A stretch of DNA of 64,000 nucleotides from Hydrogenophaga sp. (GCF_011390835.1 NZ_JAABRQ010000021.1:1-64000), one strand, 5' to 3'; shown: positions 20,957 through 31,303, counted from the first letter of the stretch. A program made the numbers and translations. Notes: generated from the letters alone by a model not told the origin.

Positions 20957-22772
20957 AATTCACCGGCGGCGTGGTCGCCAGCACCTCATCGAGCGTGGTG
21001 AGGCCTTCGGCCACGCGGGCGGCGCCGGCCAGGCGCAGCGGGCGCATGCCGTCTTTCACCGCCTGCTTGCGCAAGCTCTCCAGGCGTGGCTCGCGGTTGA
21101 TCTGGTCCTTGAGGTCTTCGGTGACCACGAGCAGCTCGTACAAGCCCATGCGGCCGCGAAAGCCGGTCATGCGGCAATCGACGCAGCCCACGGGTCGATA
21201 GGGTTTGTACTTGCCGCTCACCTGCCAGGGTTTGACCAGGTCGGCCAGCGATTCGCGCGAGGACTTGGTCTCTGCTTCGTCTTCGCGTGTGCGGCAGGCC
21301 GGGCACAGGGTGCGAACCAGGCGCTGCGCGAGCACGCCGAGCACGGTCGCGTTGATAAGGTAAGGAGGAATGCCGAGTTCCATGAGCCGCATGATGGCGC
21401 TGGGGGCATCGTTGGTGTGCAGCGTGGTGAACACCAGGTGGCCGGTGAGCGCGGCCTGCACCGCCATCTCGGCGGTGGGCAGGTCGCGCACCTCGCCCAC
21501 CATGATGATGTCCGGGTCCTGCCGCATCAGGGCGCGCAGACCCTGGGCGAAGTCCAGATCCAGGTGCGCCTGAACCTGGGTCTGGTTGAAGGCTGGCTCG
21601 ATCATCTCGATCGGGTCTTCCACCGTGCTCACGTTGACCTCTTCGGTCGCCAGGCGCTTCAAGGTGGCGTAGAGCGTGGTCGTCTTGCCCGAGCCGGTCG
21701 GCCCGGTCACCAACACGATGCCGTGCGGCCGCTGCGTGAGGCCTTCCCAGCGCTGGGCATCGTGCGCCGCAAAACCGAGTGCGCTCAGGTCCTTCACCGT
21801 GGAGTCGGGGTCAAAGATGCGCATGACCAGCTTTTCGCCAAAAGCGGTGGGCAGGGTGGAGAGGCGCATTTCCACTTCGTCGCCCTTGGCCCCACCGATA
21901 CCGGGGCGCAGCGTCTTGATGCGCCCGTCCTGCGGCCGGCGTCGCTCGACCACGTCCATGCGCCCGAGCAGCTTGATGCGCGCCGTCATGGCGTTCATCA
22001 CGCCGATCGGCATCTGATACACCGGATGCAGCACACCGTCAATGCGGAACCGGATCACGCCCTGCTCGCGCCTCGGCTCCAGGTGGATGTCGCTGGCTCG
22101 CTGGTCAAACGCGTATTGCCACAGCCAGTCCACCACCTGCACCACGCTCTGGTCGTTGGCGTCAAGCTGCTTGTTGGTCTTGCCCAGCTCCACCAGCTGC
22201 TCGAAGCTGCCAAAGCCGGCCTGACCACCGCTCTTGTTGGCTGCACGAACCGACTTGGCAAGCGCAAAAAACTCGGCGGTGTAGCGCGAGATGTCTTGCG
22301 GGCTGGCCAGCACCAGGCGCACCGTCTTGCGTGTCTGGCGCTCCACCTCTTGCACCCAATCGCGGATGAAGGGCTCGGCGGTCGCCACCACCACCTCGAC
22401 CGGGCTCACCTGGACCGGCAGCACCTTGTGGCGCTCGGCGTAAGCGGCGCTCATCACATCGGCCACCCTGCCCACGTCGACCTTGAGTGGGTCGATGCGC
22501 AGGTAGGTCAGGCCTGAGCGTTCAGCCAGCCACTGGGTGAGCGACTCGGCATCGAGCACACGACCATCGGCGGCCCGCGCCATGGCCACCACGGCCAGGC
22601 GCTGCAGGGGGTGCTGGGCGCTGTGGGCAGAGGCGCAGCGGGCAATGGTGCGACGCGCCTCGTCGGCCGAGATCACCTCGTCGGCGCGCAGCCACTCGAC
22701 CAGCGTGCGCCAGTCCAGCGGACCGGGGTTGAATTCGGCTGCGGCGGCATGGGCAGAGGCTTGGTTTTTCAT
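20955..22772 (-). CDS. GspE/PulE-type secretion/pilus ATPase
   Basis: GIVLVTGPTGSGKTTTLYATLKRL, MRQDPDIIMVGEVRDLPTAEMAVQAALTGHLVFTTLHTND, zinc CPACRT...CVDCR. Confidence 0.92.
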   Translation of the reverse strand: MKNQASAHAAAAEFNPGPLDWRTLVEWLRADEVISADEARRTIARCASAHSAQHPLQRLAVVAMARAADGRVLDAESLTQWLAERSGLTYLRIDPLKVDVGRVADVMSAAYAERHKVLPVQVSPVEVVVATAEPFIRDWVQEVERQTRKTVRLVLASPQDISRYTAEFFALAKSVRAANKSGGQAGFGSFEQLVELGKTNKQLDANDQSVVQVVDWLWQYAFDQRASDIHLEPRREQGVIRFRIDGVLHPVYQMPIGVMNAMTARIKLLGRMDVVERRRPQDGRIKTLRPGIGGAKGDEVEMRLSTLPTAFGEKLVMRIFDPDSTVKDLSALGFAAHDAQRWEGLTQRPHGIVLVTGPTGSGKTTTLYATLKRLATEEVNVSTVEDPIEMIEPAFNQTQVQAHLDLDFAQGLRALMRQDPDIIMVGEVRDLPTAEMAVQAALTGHLVFTTLHTNDAPSAIMRLMELGIPPYLINATVLGVLAQRLVRTLCPACRTREDEAETKSSRESLADLVKPWQVSGKYKPYRPVGCVDCRMTGFRGRMGLYELLVVTEDLKDQINREPRLESLRKQAVKDGMRPLRLAGAARVAEGLTTLDEVLATTPPVN

Positions 22773-22779
22773 GCAGGCC

Positions 22780-23568
22780 TCAGCATACCGGTTTGAACAG
22801 CTTGAGCCATTTGACCGCCGGCAACCCCCAGCGGGCCTGCACGACTTCAGCGCGGGCCAGCAGCTCCATGCGTGTGGGTCGCTCTGGCGTGCGCTGGGCC
22901 AGCACGATGGTGTTGCCTTCGCGCGTGGGCTTGAAAGCCCACAGGGCATCGTCACCAAACGCAGCTGCCAGGCTTTGCAGCGAGCGCTCGTAGCTGGCGT
23001 CGCGACCGAACAGGTTGACGGTGAGCAGGCCGTCGTCGCTGAGCACGGTGCGGCAGTCGGCGTAGAAGTCGGGGCTGTCGAGCACAGGGGCGGCGGCTTC
23101 GTGGTCGTAGAGGTCGACCTGCAAGGCGTCGATTCTGCCGGTGTGCTCGGGCTTTCGCACTTCTTCGGCCGCATCGGCCAGCAGCACGCGCAGGCGCGGA
23201 CCATCAGCCGGCAGCTTGAACCAGCCACGGCAGGCCGCGAGCACCTGCGGGTTGATCTCCACCGCGGTGGTGTCCATGCGGCAGGCCTTGAAACAGAACT
23301 TGGTCAGTGCCGCCGAGCCCAGACCCAGCTGCATGGCGCGGCGCTTGGGCACCGAATCGGGCTCCACGAACAGCAGCCACGCCATCATGCGCTGCACATA
23401 GTCGAGCTCGATGACAAACGGCGCGCCGATCAGCATCGAGCCCTGGATCCATTCGGTGCCCAGGTGCAGAAATCGAACCACACCGTCTTCGGACAGAGTG
23501 ACCTCGGGCAAGTCCTGAGGGCCACTGCGGCGCCTGGCGGCTGCGTTGGCGCCGGCCTTCACGCCCAC
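22780..23568 (-). CDS. Spermidine synthase-like methyltransferase-fold protein
   Basis: GLGSAALTKFCFKACRMDTTAVEINPQVL, DALQVDLYDHEAAAP, DGLLTVNLFG. Confidence 0.75.
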   Translation of the reverse strand: MGVKAGANAAARRRSGPQDLPEVTLSEDGVVRFLHLGTEWIQGSMLIGAPFVIELDYVQRMMAWLLFVEPDSVPKRRAMQLGLGSAALTKFCFKACRMDTTAVEINPQVLAACRGWFKLPADGPRLRVLLADAAEEVRKPEHTGRIDALQVDLYDHEAAAPVLDSPDFYADCRTVLSDDGLLTVNLFGRDASYERSLQSLAAAFGDDALWAFKPTREGNTIVLAQRTPERPTRMELLARAEVVQARWGLPAVKWLKLFKPVC

Positions 23569-23706
23569 CTCTGCTTATGGTAGGCACGCAACACCCATGG
23601 GTACAAGGCCACGCTTGAGCCATCGAATTGGCCTGCAGGCGACCGGTGCCGAGGGGCAGGGGATGGGTCGGACATAAGGTTGAAGTTCACCATGAAAGGC
23701 TGAATT

Positions 23707-24516
23707 ATGAACACCGACGTGATCCTGAATTTTCTGACTACCCAGGGCGCCGACTTCGCGCTGAAGATCTTGGGCGCCATCGTCGCCTGGATCATCGGCC
23801 GCTGGCTCATCGGCCTGGCGACGAGGTTGATGGGCAAGGCTCTGGAGCGCGGCAACAAGTTTGACGCCACGCTCATCACCTACCTCAAGTCCATCGTCTC
23901 TGTGGCACTGACGGTCATCCTCGTCATGGCCATCCTCGGCATCTTCGGTGTCCAGACGACTTCGTTCGCCGCCTTGCTAGCAGGTGCCGGATTGGCCGTC
24001 GGCGCAGCCTGGAGCGGCATGCTGGGCAACTTTGCCGCAGGCCTTTTCCTGCAGGTGCTGCGGCCCTACAAGGTGGGTGATTTCATCAACGCCGGTGGCA
24101 CGCTGGGCACGGTCAAAGAACTGGGCCTGTTCACCACTACGGTGCTCACCATGGACAACGTGCTGACCATCGTCGGCAACAACAAGGTCTTTGGCGACAA
24201 CATCCAGAACTTCAGCGCCGAGCCCTTCCGCCGCGTGGACTGCGTAGCCAAGGTGGCCAACAGCGTGGACGTTCAGGACGCCATCGCGCGCCTGCGTCCG
24301 GTGATCACAGCGATCCCCAATGTGAAGGACAGCCCCGCGCCGGACATCGAAATCCTGGAGTTCACGCCCGAAGGCCCCAAGCTGTGCGTGCGCCCCTACA
24401 CCCACACCGACCACTACTGGCAGGTCTACTTCGACACCCACAAGGCCATCGTCAACACCTTTGGTGCGGCCGGCTACCCTGTGCCGGAGACACCGGTGGC
24501 GCACCGAACCGTGTGA
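23707..24516 (+). CDS. mscS: Small-conductance mechanosensitive channel
   Basis: LLAGAGLAVGAAWSGMLGNFAAGLFLQVLRPYKVGDFINAGG is the MscS pore/TM3 motif. Confidence 0.93.
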   Translation: MNTDVILNFLTTQGADFALKILGAIVAWIIGRWLIGLATRLMGKALERGNKFDATLITYLKSIVSVALTVILVMAILGIFGVQTTSFAALLAGAGLAVGAAWSGMLGNFAAGLFLQVLRPYKVGDFINAGGTLGTVKELGLFTTTVLTMDNVLTIVGNNKVFGDNIQNFSAEPFRRVDCVAKVANSVDVQDAIARLRPVITAIPNVKDSPAPDIEILEFTPEGPKLCVRPYTHTDHYWQVYFDTHKAIVNTFGAAGYPVPETPVAHRTV

Positions 24517-24525
24517 ATCCCAGCG

Positions 24526-24602
24526 CGGCGCATCGCGCTTGACCCTCCAGCGAGGGGCGATGCTGGCGGACCCGCCAAGCCGGTTCCGCGGTGTCCTGGA
24601 TC
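24526..24602 (+). repeat. Dispersed intergenic repeat, subtype 2 (copy F), downstream of the mscS stop
   Basis: GCGCGGCGCATCGCGCTTGACCCTCCAGCGAGGGGCGATGCTGGCGGACCCGCCAAGCCGGTTCCGCGGTGTCC resembles the reverse complement of 60998-61080. Confidence 0.55.
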
Positions 24603-25107
24603 AGGCATTTGGCGCCGCCACTCCTGCTGCTTCAAAGGCATTTCGCCACGCCTGCAGTTTTCGCTCGAAAGACCAGCTCGCGTTGGCTGGGCTGGTCGAC
24701 GGCAGCTTGTGCACGGGTAAACCCAGCACAGCCGTATGGCGAGCATGTTTGAAGCTTTCGCCGCCGTTGTGTGCGATGGCCTGCAGCTGGGGACAGCGTT
24801 GGCGCAACCCCGCAAAGTCGTTCAGTTCGCCAGCGCGGATGGCGGTATCCAGGCTGCCAACGCGCTCGCAGGCGGCGTACACGTCCCAGATGCCCAGACC
24901 GTGGACGCGCGCCGACGCGATGCGCTCGGCGTAGGAGCAAGCCATCAGGTCTTGCGACCAGAGCGATCCCAAAATCTTCCAGAACTGGTTCTGCGGATGG
25001 CCGTAGTACTGCTGCGCGCGCAGCGAGGCCACGCTGGGGAAACTGCCCAGCACCAGCATCCGCGTGTTTATATCGACCATCGGCGCCAGGCCGACCAATC
25101 GCACCAT
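24601..25107 (-). CDS. DNA-deoxyinosine glycosylase / Mug-like uracil-DNA glycosylase family
   Basis: LVLGSFPSVASLRAQQYYGHPQNQFWKILG, GLGIWDV, LPSTSPAN. Confidence 0.8.
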   Translation of the reverse strand: MVRLVGLAPMVDINTRMLVLGSFPSVASLRAQQYYGHPQNQFWKILGSLWSQDLMACSYAERIASARVHGLGIWDVYAACERVGSLDTAIRAGELNDFAGLRQRCPQLQAIAHNGGESFKHARHTAVLGLPVHKLPSTSPANASWSFERKLQAWRNAFEAAGVAAPNA

Positions 25108-25108
25108 G

Positions 25109-25957
25109 TCAGCCTGCACCGGCCTGCAGCGCTGCGAGCCGGGGCAAGGCGGCGCGGGCGTTGGCGCTGGTGGCACGGGCCAGGACCTCGGGGCCCATGC
25201 TGCGCAGGCCGGCGATCACCGCGCCAATGCGGGGCAACTCGGCTGGCGTGTTCAGGCCTTGGGCCTGGCCCGCCGCGCGCTCGGCTGCGGTGGCGTACAG
25301 CCATTGCGGCGGGATGTCGGGCGCGTCAGTTTCCAGCACCAGGGCCGTGAGCGGCAGGCTGGCCGCGAGCTCGCGCAGGCGGCGTGCTGGCTCAAAGGTG
25401 GCCGCGCCGCCAAAACCGAGCTTGAACCCGAGGTCGATGAAGGTTTGGGCCTGTTGCGCGCTGCCGTTGAAGGCGTGTGCGATGCCCCTCCCGATGGGAA
25501 GCTCGCGCAGGTGCTTGAGCAGGGCGTCGGCACTGCGGCGCACGTGCAGGATCACCGGCAGGTGGTGTTGGCGCGCCAGGCGCAACTGCTCGCGGTAGAA
25601 AAACGTCTGGCGCTCGCGCATCGCGGGCTCGCACAGCGCAGGCACAAAAAAATCCAGCCCGATCTCGCCCACTGCGACCAGGCGCGGATCGTCGCGGTGC
25701 TCGGTGAGCGCGGCGTCGAGCGCCAACAGATCGTCTTCTTGGGCCTGCGGCACGAACAGCGGGTGGATGCCCAGGGCGTAGGCGTCACCCATGCGGTGCG
25801 CCAGGCGGCGCACGGTGTCGAAATTGGCGCGTGCCACCGCGGGGATCACGCACAGGTCAACACCCAGACTCGCGGCGCGCTCGCGGGCCTGTACTGCCAG
25901 CGCGTGGTCCGGACCGAACTCGGGCGCGTCCAGGTGGCAGTGGCTGTCGATCCACAT
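25109..25957 (-). CDS. TatD family metal-dependent hydrolase
   Basis: MWIDSHCHLDAPEF, VAVGEIGLDFF, PVILHVRRS, ALVLETDAPDIPPQW. Confidence 0.92.
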   Translation of the reverse strand: MWIDSHCHLDAPEFGPDHALAVQARERAASLGVDLCVIPAVARANFDTVRRLAHRMGDAYALGIHPLFVPQAQEDDLLALDAALTEHRDDPRLVAVGEIGLDFFVPALCEPAMRERQTFFYREQLRLARQHHLPVILHVRRSADALLKHLRELPIGRGIAHAFNGSAQQAQTFIDLGFKLGFGGAATFEPARRLRELAASLPLTALVLETDAPDIPPQWLYATAAERAAGQAQGLNTPAELPRIGAVIAGLRSMGPEVLARATSANARAALPRLAALQAGAG

Positions 25958-25965
25958 GGCAGGAT

Positions 25966-26745
25966 TCAGGTCAGCACGCCGGTGGTGAGGCGCAGCACGC
26001 GGCTGCAGCGGGCGGCCAGCGTTTCGTCGTGCGTGACGACGATGAAGGCCGTGCCTTGATCGCGAGCGAGCTGCAGCATGAGTTCAAACACCCCGTCGGC
26101 GGTGGCGCGGTCAAGATTGCCCGTGGGCTCGTCGGCCAGCACGCAGGCCGGTTGCGTGACCAGGGCGCGCGCGATCGCCACGCGTTGGCGTTCACCGCCT
26201 GAGAGTTCGGCAGGCCGGTGGTGCAGCCGCTCGGCCAGGCCGACGCGGGCCAGCACCTTCGCGGCCTGCTCGCCGGCCTGGGCACGCGGCAGGCGGCGGA
26301 TCCACAGCGGCATGGCCACGTTGTCGCGCGCGCTGAACTCGGGCAGCAGGTGGTGAAACTGGTACACAAAACCCAGGTGCTGGTTACGCAGCGCGCCCTG
26401 CTTCGAGGCGCTGAGGCCATCCAGGCGCTGACCCTGCAAGGTCACATGGCCGCTGGTTGGCGCGTCCAGCCCACCCAGCAGGTGCAGCAAGGTGCTTTTG
26501 CCCGAGCCCGACGCACCAACAATGGCCACGGTTTCGCCAGCGCGCACCGTCAGATCCACACCCTGCAGCACGGTCACATCGAGCCGGCCTTCGGTGAAGC
26601 GTTTGGTGAGACCTTGAGCAGCGAGCACCACCCGGCCTTCAACCACAGACGAACGATCCGGCGCCGGGCCACCCCAAGCCAGATCAGCCCCCTCGGGGGG
26701 CAGCGACCCGCGCAGCGGTGGATCGTGGGGGCTCAATTCATTCAT
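25966..26745 (-). CDS. lolD: Lipoprotein-releasing ABC transporter ATP-binding protein (start uncertain)
   Basis: [43 protein letters not shown]; adjacent to lolC/E. Residues from about 3 to 32 are encoded by the repeat at 26654-26740. Confidence 0.92.
   Translation of the reverse strand: MNELSPHDPPLRGSLPPEGADLAWGGPAPDRSSVVEGRVVLAAQGLTKRFTEGRLDVTVLQGVDLTVRAGETVAIVGASGSGKSTLLHLLGGLDAPTSGHVTLQGQRLDGLSASKQGALRNQHLGFVYQFHHLLPEFSARDNVAMPLWIRRLPRAQAGEQAAKVLARVGLAERLHHRPAELSGGERQRVAIARALVTQPACVLADEPTGNLDRATADGVFELMLQLARDQGTAFIVVTHDETLAARCSRVLRLTTGVLT
26654..26740 (-). repeat. Dispersed repeat, subtype 1 (copy B), after the lolC/E stop and inside the predicted lolD 5' end
   Basis: CGATCCGGCGCCGGGCCACCCCAAGCCAGATCAGCCCCCTCGGGGGGCAGCGACCCGCGCAGCGG...CGTGGGGGCTCAATTCA aligns with 20875-20956. 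Confidence 0.85.
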
Positions 26746-27994
26746 ACCGGAGTGCCTCCGCCGGGTTCACGCGGCTCGCGCGCCAGCTAGGGTAGATCGT
26801 GGCCACGAACGACAGCGCTAGTGAAATGATGGCTACCGGCAGGATGTCAGTACGTTGGGGATCGCTGGGCATGCGGCTGATCAGGTACACGTCCTTGGGC
26901 AGGAAACTCGCGCCCAGCACACGCTCCAGCGCCGGCACCAGGGTATCGATGTTGAAGGCCACGCCCAGGCCGAGCAGCAAGCCCAGGCCGGTGCCAATCA
27001 CGCCCACCATCGCGCCCTGCACCATGAACACGCCCATGATGCTGCGCGGGCTGGCGCCCAGCGTGCGCAGGATGGCGATGTCGGCACGCTTGTCGGTGAC
27101 CGTCATGACCAACGTGGACACCAGGTTGAACGCGGCCACCGCCACGATCAGCGTAAGGATGATGAACATCATGCGTTTCTCCAGCTGCACAGCGGCAAAC
27201 CAGGTGCGGTTCTGGCGCGTCCAGTCGCGCACCAGCAGGCCGGGATCCAAGTCGGCGGCGATCGAGATGGCCACTTCGCGCGCAGCATGCAGGTCCTCGA
27301 TCTTGATGCGCACGCCGGTCGGCCCTTCCACGCGGAAGATGCGCGCGGCATCGTCTTGGTGCAACAGTGCCAGGGCAGAGTCGTACTCGAAATGACCGGA
27401 ATCGAAGGTGCCCACCACCGTCATGCTGCGGATTCGCGGCACTACACCTGCCGGCGTGACTTGACCGCTGGGCGCGATCAGCGTCACCGTGTCGCCCGGG
27501 ATCACGCCCAGGCTGCGCGCCAGTTCACCGCCCAGAATGATGCTGAAGCTGCCCGGCACCAGGCGCTGAAGCGTGTTGGGCGCCATGTCGCGCACCAGAT
27601 CTGTCACACGCGGCTCCAGCGCCGGGTCGATGCCGCGCACCAGCGCGCCTTTCATGTCTTCGCCGCGAGCGATCAAAGCCTGTGCGCCCACAAACGGCGC
27701 GGCACCGAGCACCTCGGGATGGCGCTCGATGGTAGCCAGCGTCTGCGCGAGGTTGGGAATGGCCTGACCGCCGGGCTCAAACACCTCGATGTGCGAGAGC
27801 ACGCCCAGCATGCGGTCGCGCACCTCTTTCTGGAAGCCATTCATGACCGAGAGCACGATGATGAGCGCCGCCACGCCCAGCGCAATGCCCAGCATGGACA
27901 CGCCCGAGATGAAGGAGATGAAGCCGTTGCGCCGGGTGGCGCGGCCGGCGCGGGTGTAGCGCCAGCCGAGAATGAGTTCGTAGGGAGTTTGCAT
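26738..27994 (-). CDS. Lipoprotein-releasing ABC transporter permease (LolC/LolE family)
   Basis: [63 protein letters not shown]; FtsX-like TM segments. Confidence 0.92.
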   Translation of the reverse strand: MQTPYELILGWRYTRAGRATRRNGFISFISGVSMLGIALGVAALIIVLSVMNGFQKEVRDRMLGVLSHIEVFEPGGQAIPNLAQTLATIERHPEVLGAAPFVGAQALIARGEDMKGALVRGIDPALEPRVTDLVRDMAPNTLQRLVPGSFSIILGGELARSLGVIPGDTVTLIAPSGQVTPAGVVPRIRSMTVVGTFDSGHFEYDSALALLHQDDAARIFRVEGPTGVRIKIEDLHAAREVAISIAADLDPGLLVRDWTRQNRTWFAAVQLEKRMMFIILTLIVAVAAFNLVSTLVMTVTDKRADIAILRTLGASPRSIMGVFMVQGAMVGVIGTGLGLLLGLGVAFNIDTLVPALERVLGASFLPKDVYLISRMPSDPQRTDILPVAIISLALSFVATIYPSWRASRVNPAEALRYE

Positions 27995-28040
27995 AAATGG
28001 GGTTGAGCCGAGAGATTGTGGCATCCCCGACAATCGCGTC

Positions 28041-29024
28041 ATGCCCGCTTCCCACCCAGCACCTGAGTCCGCCCACCACCTGCTGGTTCCCTTCGCCACC
28101 GCCAGCGCGCCTGAATGCCGCGCCCTGCTCAGCGGTTTTGCCCTGCCCGGTCTGACCGCCCTGCTGGCCGAACTGACCCTGGTGGCCAGCGAAACAGGTG
28201 ACGATCAGGATCTGGATGCACCGCACGAGCGTGCGCTCGCGTCGGCCCTGGGTCTGCAGGCAGCCGGGGCCGACTGCCTGAGCCCCGGGCGTTTCCCCTG
28301 GGCCGCCGCGTCCAGCGAGCAGCCGCTGCAGCCCCAAGCTTGGTTCACGCCCAGCCACTTCCAGGTTGGTATGGATCAGGTAACGCTGTTGCCCGGCGAC
28401 CGGCTGGCGCTGATGGATGCCGATGCGCGCCCGCTGTTCGACGCTCTCACCCCGCTGGCGGCCGAAGATGGCATCGAACTCTTCTACGAATCGGCGACGC
28501 GCTGGCGCGCCACCGGCGAACCGCTGCGTGATCTCGTGTGCGCCAGCCTGGACCGCGTGAGCGGCCGCTCGGTGGCCGACTGGACACCCACCCAGGGGCG
28601 TCACCCGCTCATCACCCGCCTGCAGAGCGAAGCGCAGATGCTGTTCTACACGCACCCTGTGAACGACCGCCGCGAGGCCGCACACCAGCCCATCGTGAAC
28701 GGGTTCTGGGTGCACGGCGCGGGGGCACTCACGCAGCCTATCGCCGAGCCTCAAAGGCCCACCCAACCCGACACCCTGCGCCAGGCCGCGCTGCTGGGCG
28801 ACTGGCGCTCCTGGCAGCAGGCCTGGCAGGCGCTGGACAGCGGAGCCATCGCCGAGCTGCTGGCGCGCGCGCGCGCTGGCGAGCCTGTCACCCTCACCCT
28901 GTGCGGCGAACGCGGCTGGGCGCAATGGGCCTTACGGCCGCACGGCCTGGGTCAGCGCCTCATCCGCGCCCTGCCATCGTTGCGCGGCATACCGCCAGCC
29001 TGGAAACACCTCGACACCTTATGA
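28041..29024 (+). CDS. Conserved hypothetical protein encoded directly upstream of recJ
   Basis: Full-length ORF whose stop overlaps the recJ ATG (TTATGA). Confidence 0.7.
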   Translation: MPASHPAPESAHHLLVPFATASAPECRALLSGFALPGLTALLAELTLVASETGDDQDLDAPHERALASALGLQAAGADCLSPGRFPWAAASSEQPLQPQAWFTPSHFQVGMDQVTLLPGDRLALMDADARPLFDALTPLAAEDGIELFYESATRWRATGEPLRDLVCASLDRVSGRSVADWTPTQGRHPLITRLQSEAQMLFYTHPVNDRREAAHQPIVNGFWVHGAGALTQPIAEPQRPTQPDTLRQAALLGDWRSWQQAWQALDSGAIAELLARARAGEPVTLTLCGERGWAQWALRPHGLGQRLIRALPSLRGIPPAWKHLDTL

Positions 29025-30757
29025 AAATCATCACCCGCGATGTCCCCCCGCGAGCCGCCTGGGCGCTGGAACAGGCCGGCCTGCATCCGCTGCTCGCGCG
29101 CCTGTTCGCCGCCCGCGGCATCACCCACCAGGACGAGCTGGACGACGCGCTGTCCCGCCTGCTGCCACCCGCGAGCCTGCTGGGCGCTGACACTGCTGCG
29201 CGCGCCCTGGCCGACGCCATGGCCGGGCAACAGCGCATCTGCATCGTGGCCGACTACGACTGCGACGGCGCCACCGCCTGCGCCGTGGGCCTGCGCGGCC
29301 TGCGCATGCTGGGCGCGCCCATGGGCTTTGACCGGGTGAGCTACCTGGTGCCCGATCGAGTCACCGACGGCTACGGCCTCACGCCTTCGATCGCGCAGCG
29401 CGTCAAAGCGGCCGGCGCTGATGTGCTCGTCACAGTGGACAACGGCATCGCCAGCCTGGCTGGTGTGAGTGCCGCCCGCGCGCTGGGCCTGCAAGTCATC
29501 GTGACCGACCACCACCTGCCCGCGCTGCAAGACGGCGAAGTGGTGGTGCCTGCGGACTGCCTCATCGTCAACCCCAACCAGCCCGGCTGCGGCTTCGAGA
29601 GCAAGGCCATTGCCGGCGTGGGCGTGATGTTTTATGTGTTGCTCGCGCTGCGCGCCGAGTTGCGCACGCGTGGCGTGTTCGACGCCACCACGCAACCGCG
29701 CATCGACGCGCTGCTGCCACTGGTGGCGCTGGGCACCGTGGCCGACGTGGTCAAGCTCGACGCCAACAACCGCCGCCTGGTGGCGCAAGGCCTGAAGCGG
29801 GTGCGTGCCGGCGCCATGCCGCCGGGCATGAGGGCTTTGTTCAACGTGGCCGCACGCCGGCCCGAGATGGCGACCAGCTTCGACTTCGGTTTTGCGCTCG
29901 GCCCACGCCTGAACGCCGCGGGTCGCCTGGCCGACATGACGCTGGGCATCGAGTGCCTGATCACAGACGACGCGCTGCGCGCCGACGAGCTGGCCCGCAC
30001 GCTGGATGGCATCAACCGAGAGCGCAAGGCCATCGAAGGCGACATGCGCGAGCAGGCACTGGCGCTGGCCGAAGACATGTTCGACGACTCAGAAGAACCT
30101 CCGCCTGCGATGATCGTGTTCGATCCCGATTTCCACGAGGGCGTGGTCGGCATCGTGGCGTCGCGCCTGAAAGACAAGCTGCACCGCCCGACATTTGTGT
30201 TCGCCGCCAGCGGCGCCGAGGGCAAGGAACACGAGCTCAAGGGCTCGGGCCGGTCCATCCCCGGCTTTCACCTGCGCGACGCGCTCGACCTCGTGGCCAA
30301 GCGCCACCCCGGAGTGTTGCTGCGCTTCGGCGGCCATGCCATGGCCGCGGGCTGCACCATCGAAGAAGAACACCTGGAGACCTTCGAAGCAGCGCTGCAA
30401 CAGGTCGCCCACGAATGGCTGGACGCCGCCACCCTGCAGCGCCGCCTGGAGGCCGACGGCGCACTCGACAAGCAGTACCGTCGCACCGATCTGGTCGACA
30501 CCCTTCACAAAGAAGTCTGGGGCCAGGGGTTTGCGCCGCCAGTGTTCTGCGAAGAGGTGCAGATCGTCAGCCAGCGCCTGGTCGGCGAAAAACACTTGGC
30601 GCTGAAGATGAAGCACCAGGGCGAGCCGGTCGACGGCATCTGGTTCGGCCACACCGAGCCACTGCCCGAGCGGGTCAAGCTCGCTTTCCGGCTCGATGCC
30701 GATGAATGGCAAGGCCAGCGAAGGGTGCGGTTTCTGGTCGAAGCGGCGGAGCTGTAG
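29021..30757 (+). CDS. recJ: Single-stranded-DNA-specific exonuclease RecJ
   Basis: IVADYDCDGATACAVG (DHH motif), VTDHHLP, GPRLNAAGRL; ATG 29021. Confidence 0.96.
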   Translation: MKIITRDVPPRAAWALEQAGLHPLLARLFAARGITHQDELDDALSRLLPPASLLGADTAARALADAMAGQQRICIVADYDCDGATACAVGLRGLRMLGAPMGFDRVSYLVPDRVTDGYGLTPSIAQRVKAAGADVLVTVDNGIASLAGVSAARALGLQVIVTDHHLPALQDGEVVVPADCLIVNPNQPGCGFESKAIAGVGVMFYVLLALRAELRTRGVFDATTQPRIDALLPLVALGTVADVVKLDANNRRLVAQGLKRVRAGAMPPGMRALFNVAARRPEMATSFDFGFALGPRLNAAGRLADMTLGIECLITDDALRADELARTLDGINRERKAIEGDMREQALALAEDMFDDSEEPPPAMIVFDPDFHEGVVGIVASRLKDKLHRPTFVFAASGAEGKEHELKGSGRSIPGFHLRDALDLVAKRHPGVLLRFGGHAMAAGCTIEEEHLETFEAALQQVAHEWLDAATLQRRLEADGALDKQYRRTDLVDTLHKEVWGQGFAPPVFCEEVQIVSQRLVGEKHLALKMKHQGEPVDGIWFGHTEPLPERVKLAFRLDADEWQGQRRVRFLVEAAEL

Positions 30758-30772
30758 CCCAACTCGCCGCTC

Positions 30773-31303
30773 CTACCGGAACGCGGCGTTGATGGTCATG
30801 AAGCCGATGAACAGCCGCGTGGGCAGATCGAGGGTTGACGGCAGATTCACCACCAACTCCCGCTTCACGCTAAACCAACGCGGTTCCTCCACCGTTCCAA
30901 GGCACTGACCTGCCTGCTCCAATCGGTAGCGAACCCGGCCCCATCGGCCCGCGGGTTTGAGCTGAGCTGCCAGGGGATGACGCAGGTGCACCTCCTGTCG
31001 CCGCAACTTGCCTAGCGGCGACATCACATCGGCCACCGACAGCGGTTCGGCGCCTTGGTGCAGGGTGTAGCGGGTCTCGTTCAGAAAACCCCGGCTCAGG
31101 TATTCGAACCCGATGCGGTACAGACCTTGCGGCATGCGAATCTGCACGTCGCCGTCGGGTGAGTCGTTCGGGTACCAGCGCAGCCGCGCATTTTTTGCTT
31201 GCGCAAAGTTGGGCCAGACCAGGTCAGCCAACAGGGCGTTTTGGGCGTCGAAGGCCTGGTAGTGAAAACCGGAGAGCGGGGACTTCTGCCGAATGCGAAG
31301 CAT
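30773..31303 (-). CDS. Hypothetical protein, possibly operonic with the LytTR regulator
   Basis: Complete ORF with a tight 3' gap to recJ and a short gap to the response regulator. Confidence 0.55.
   Translation of the reverse strand: MLRIRQKSPLSGFHYQAFDAQNALLADLVWPNFAQAKNARLRWYPNDSPDGDVQIRMPQGLYRIGFEYLSRGFLNETRYTLHQGAEPLSVADVMSPLGKLRRQEVHLRHPLAAQLKPAGRWGRVRYRLEQAGQCLGTVEEPRWFSVKRELVVNLPSTLDLPTRLFIGFMTINAAFR

Noticed and set aside
21417-22517. 366-aa plus-strand ORF opposite the gspE-like gene
   Set aside because: Shadow ORF of a strongly conserved ATPase gene
26855-28006. 383-aa plus-strand ORF opposite lolC/E
   Set aside because: His/Ala-rich shadow ORF, no domain signature
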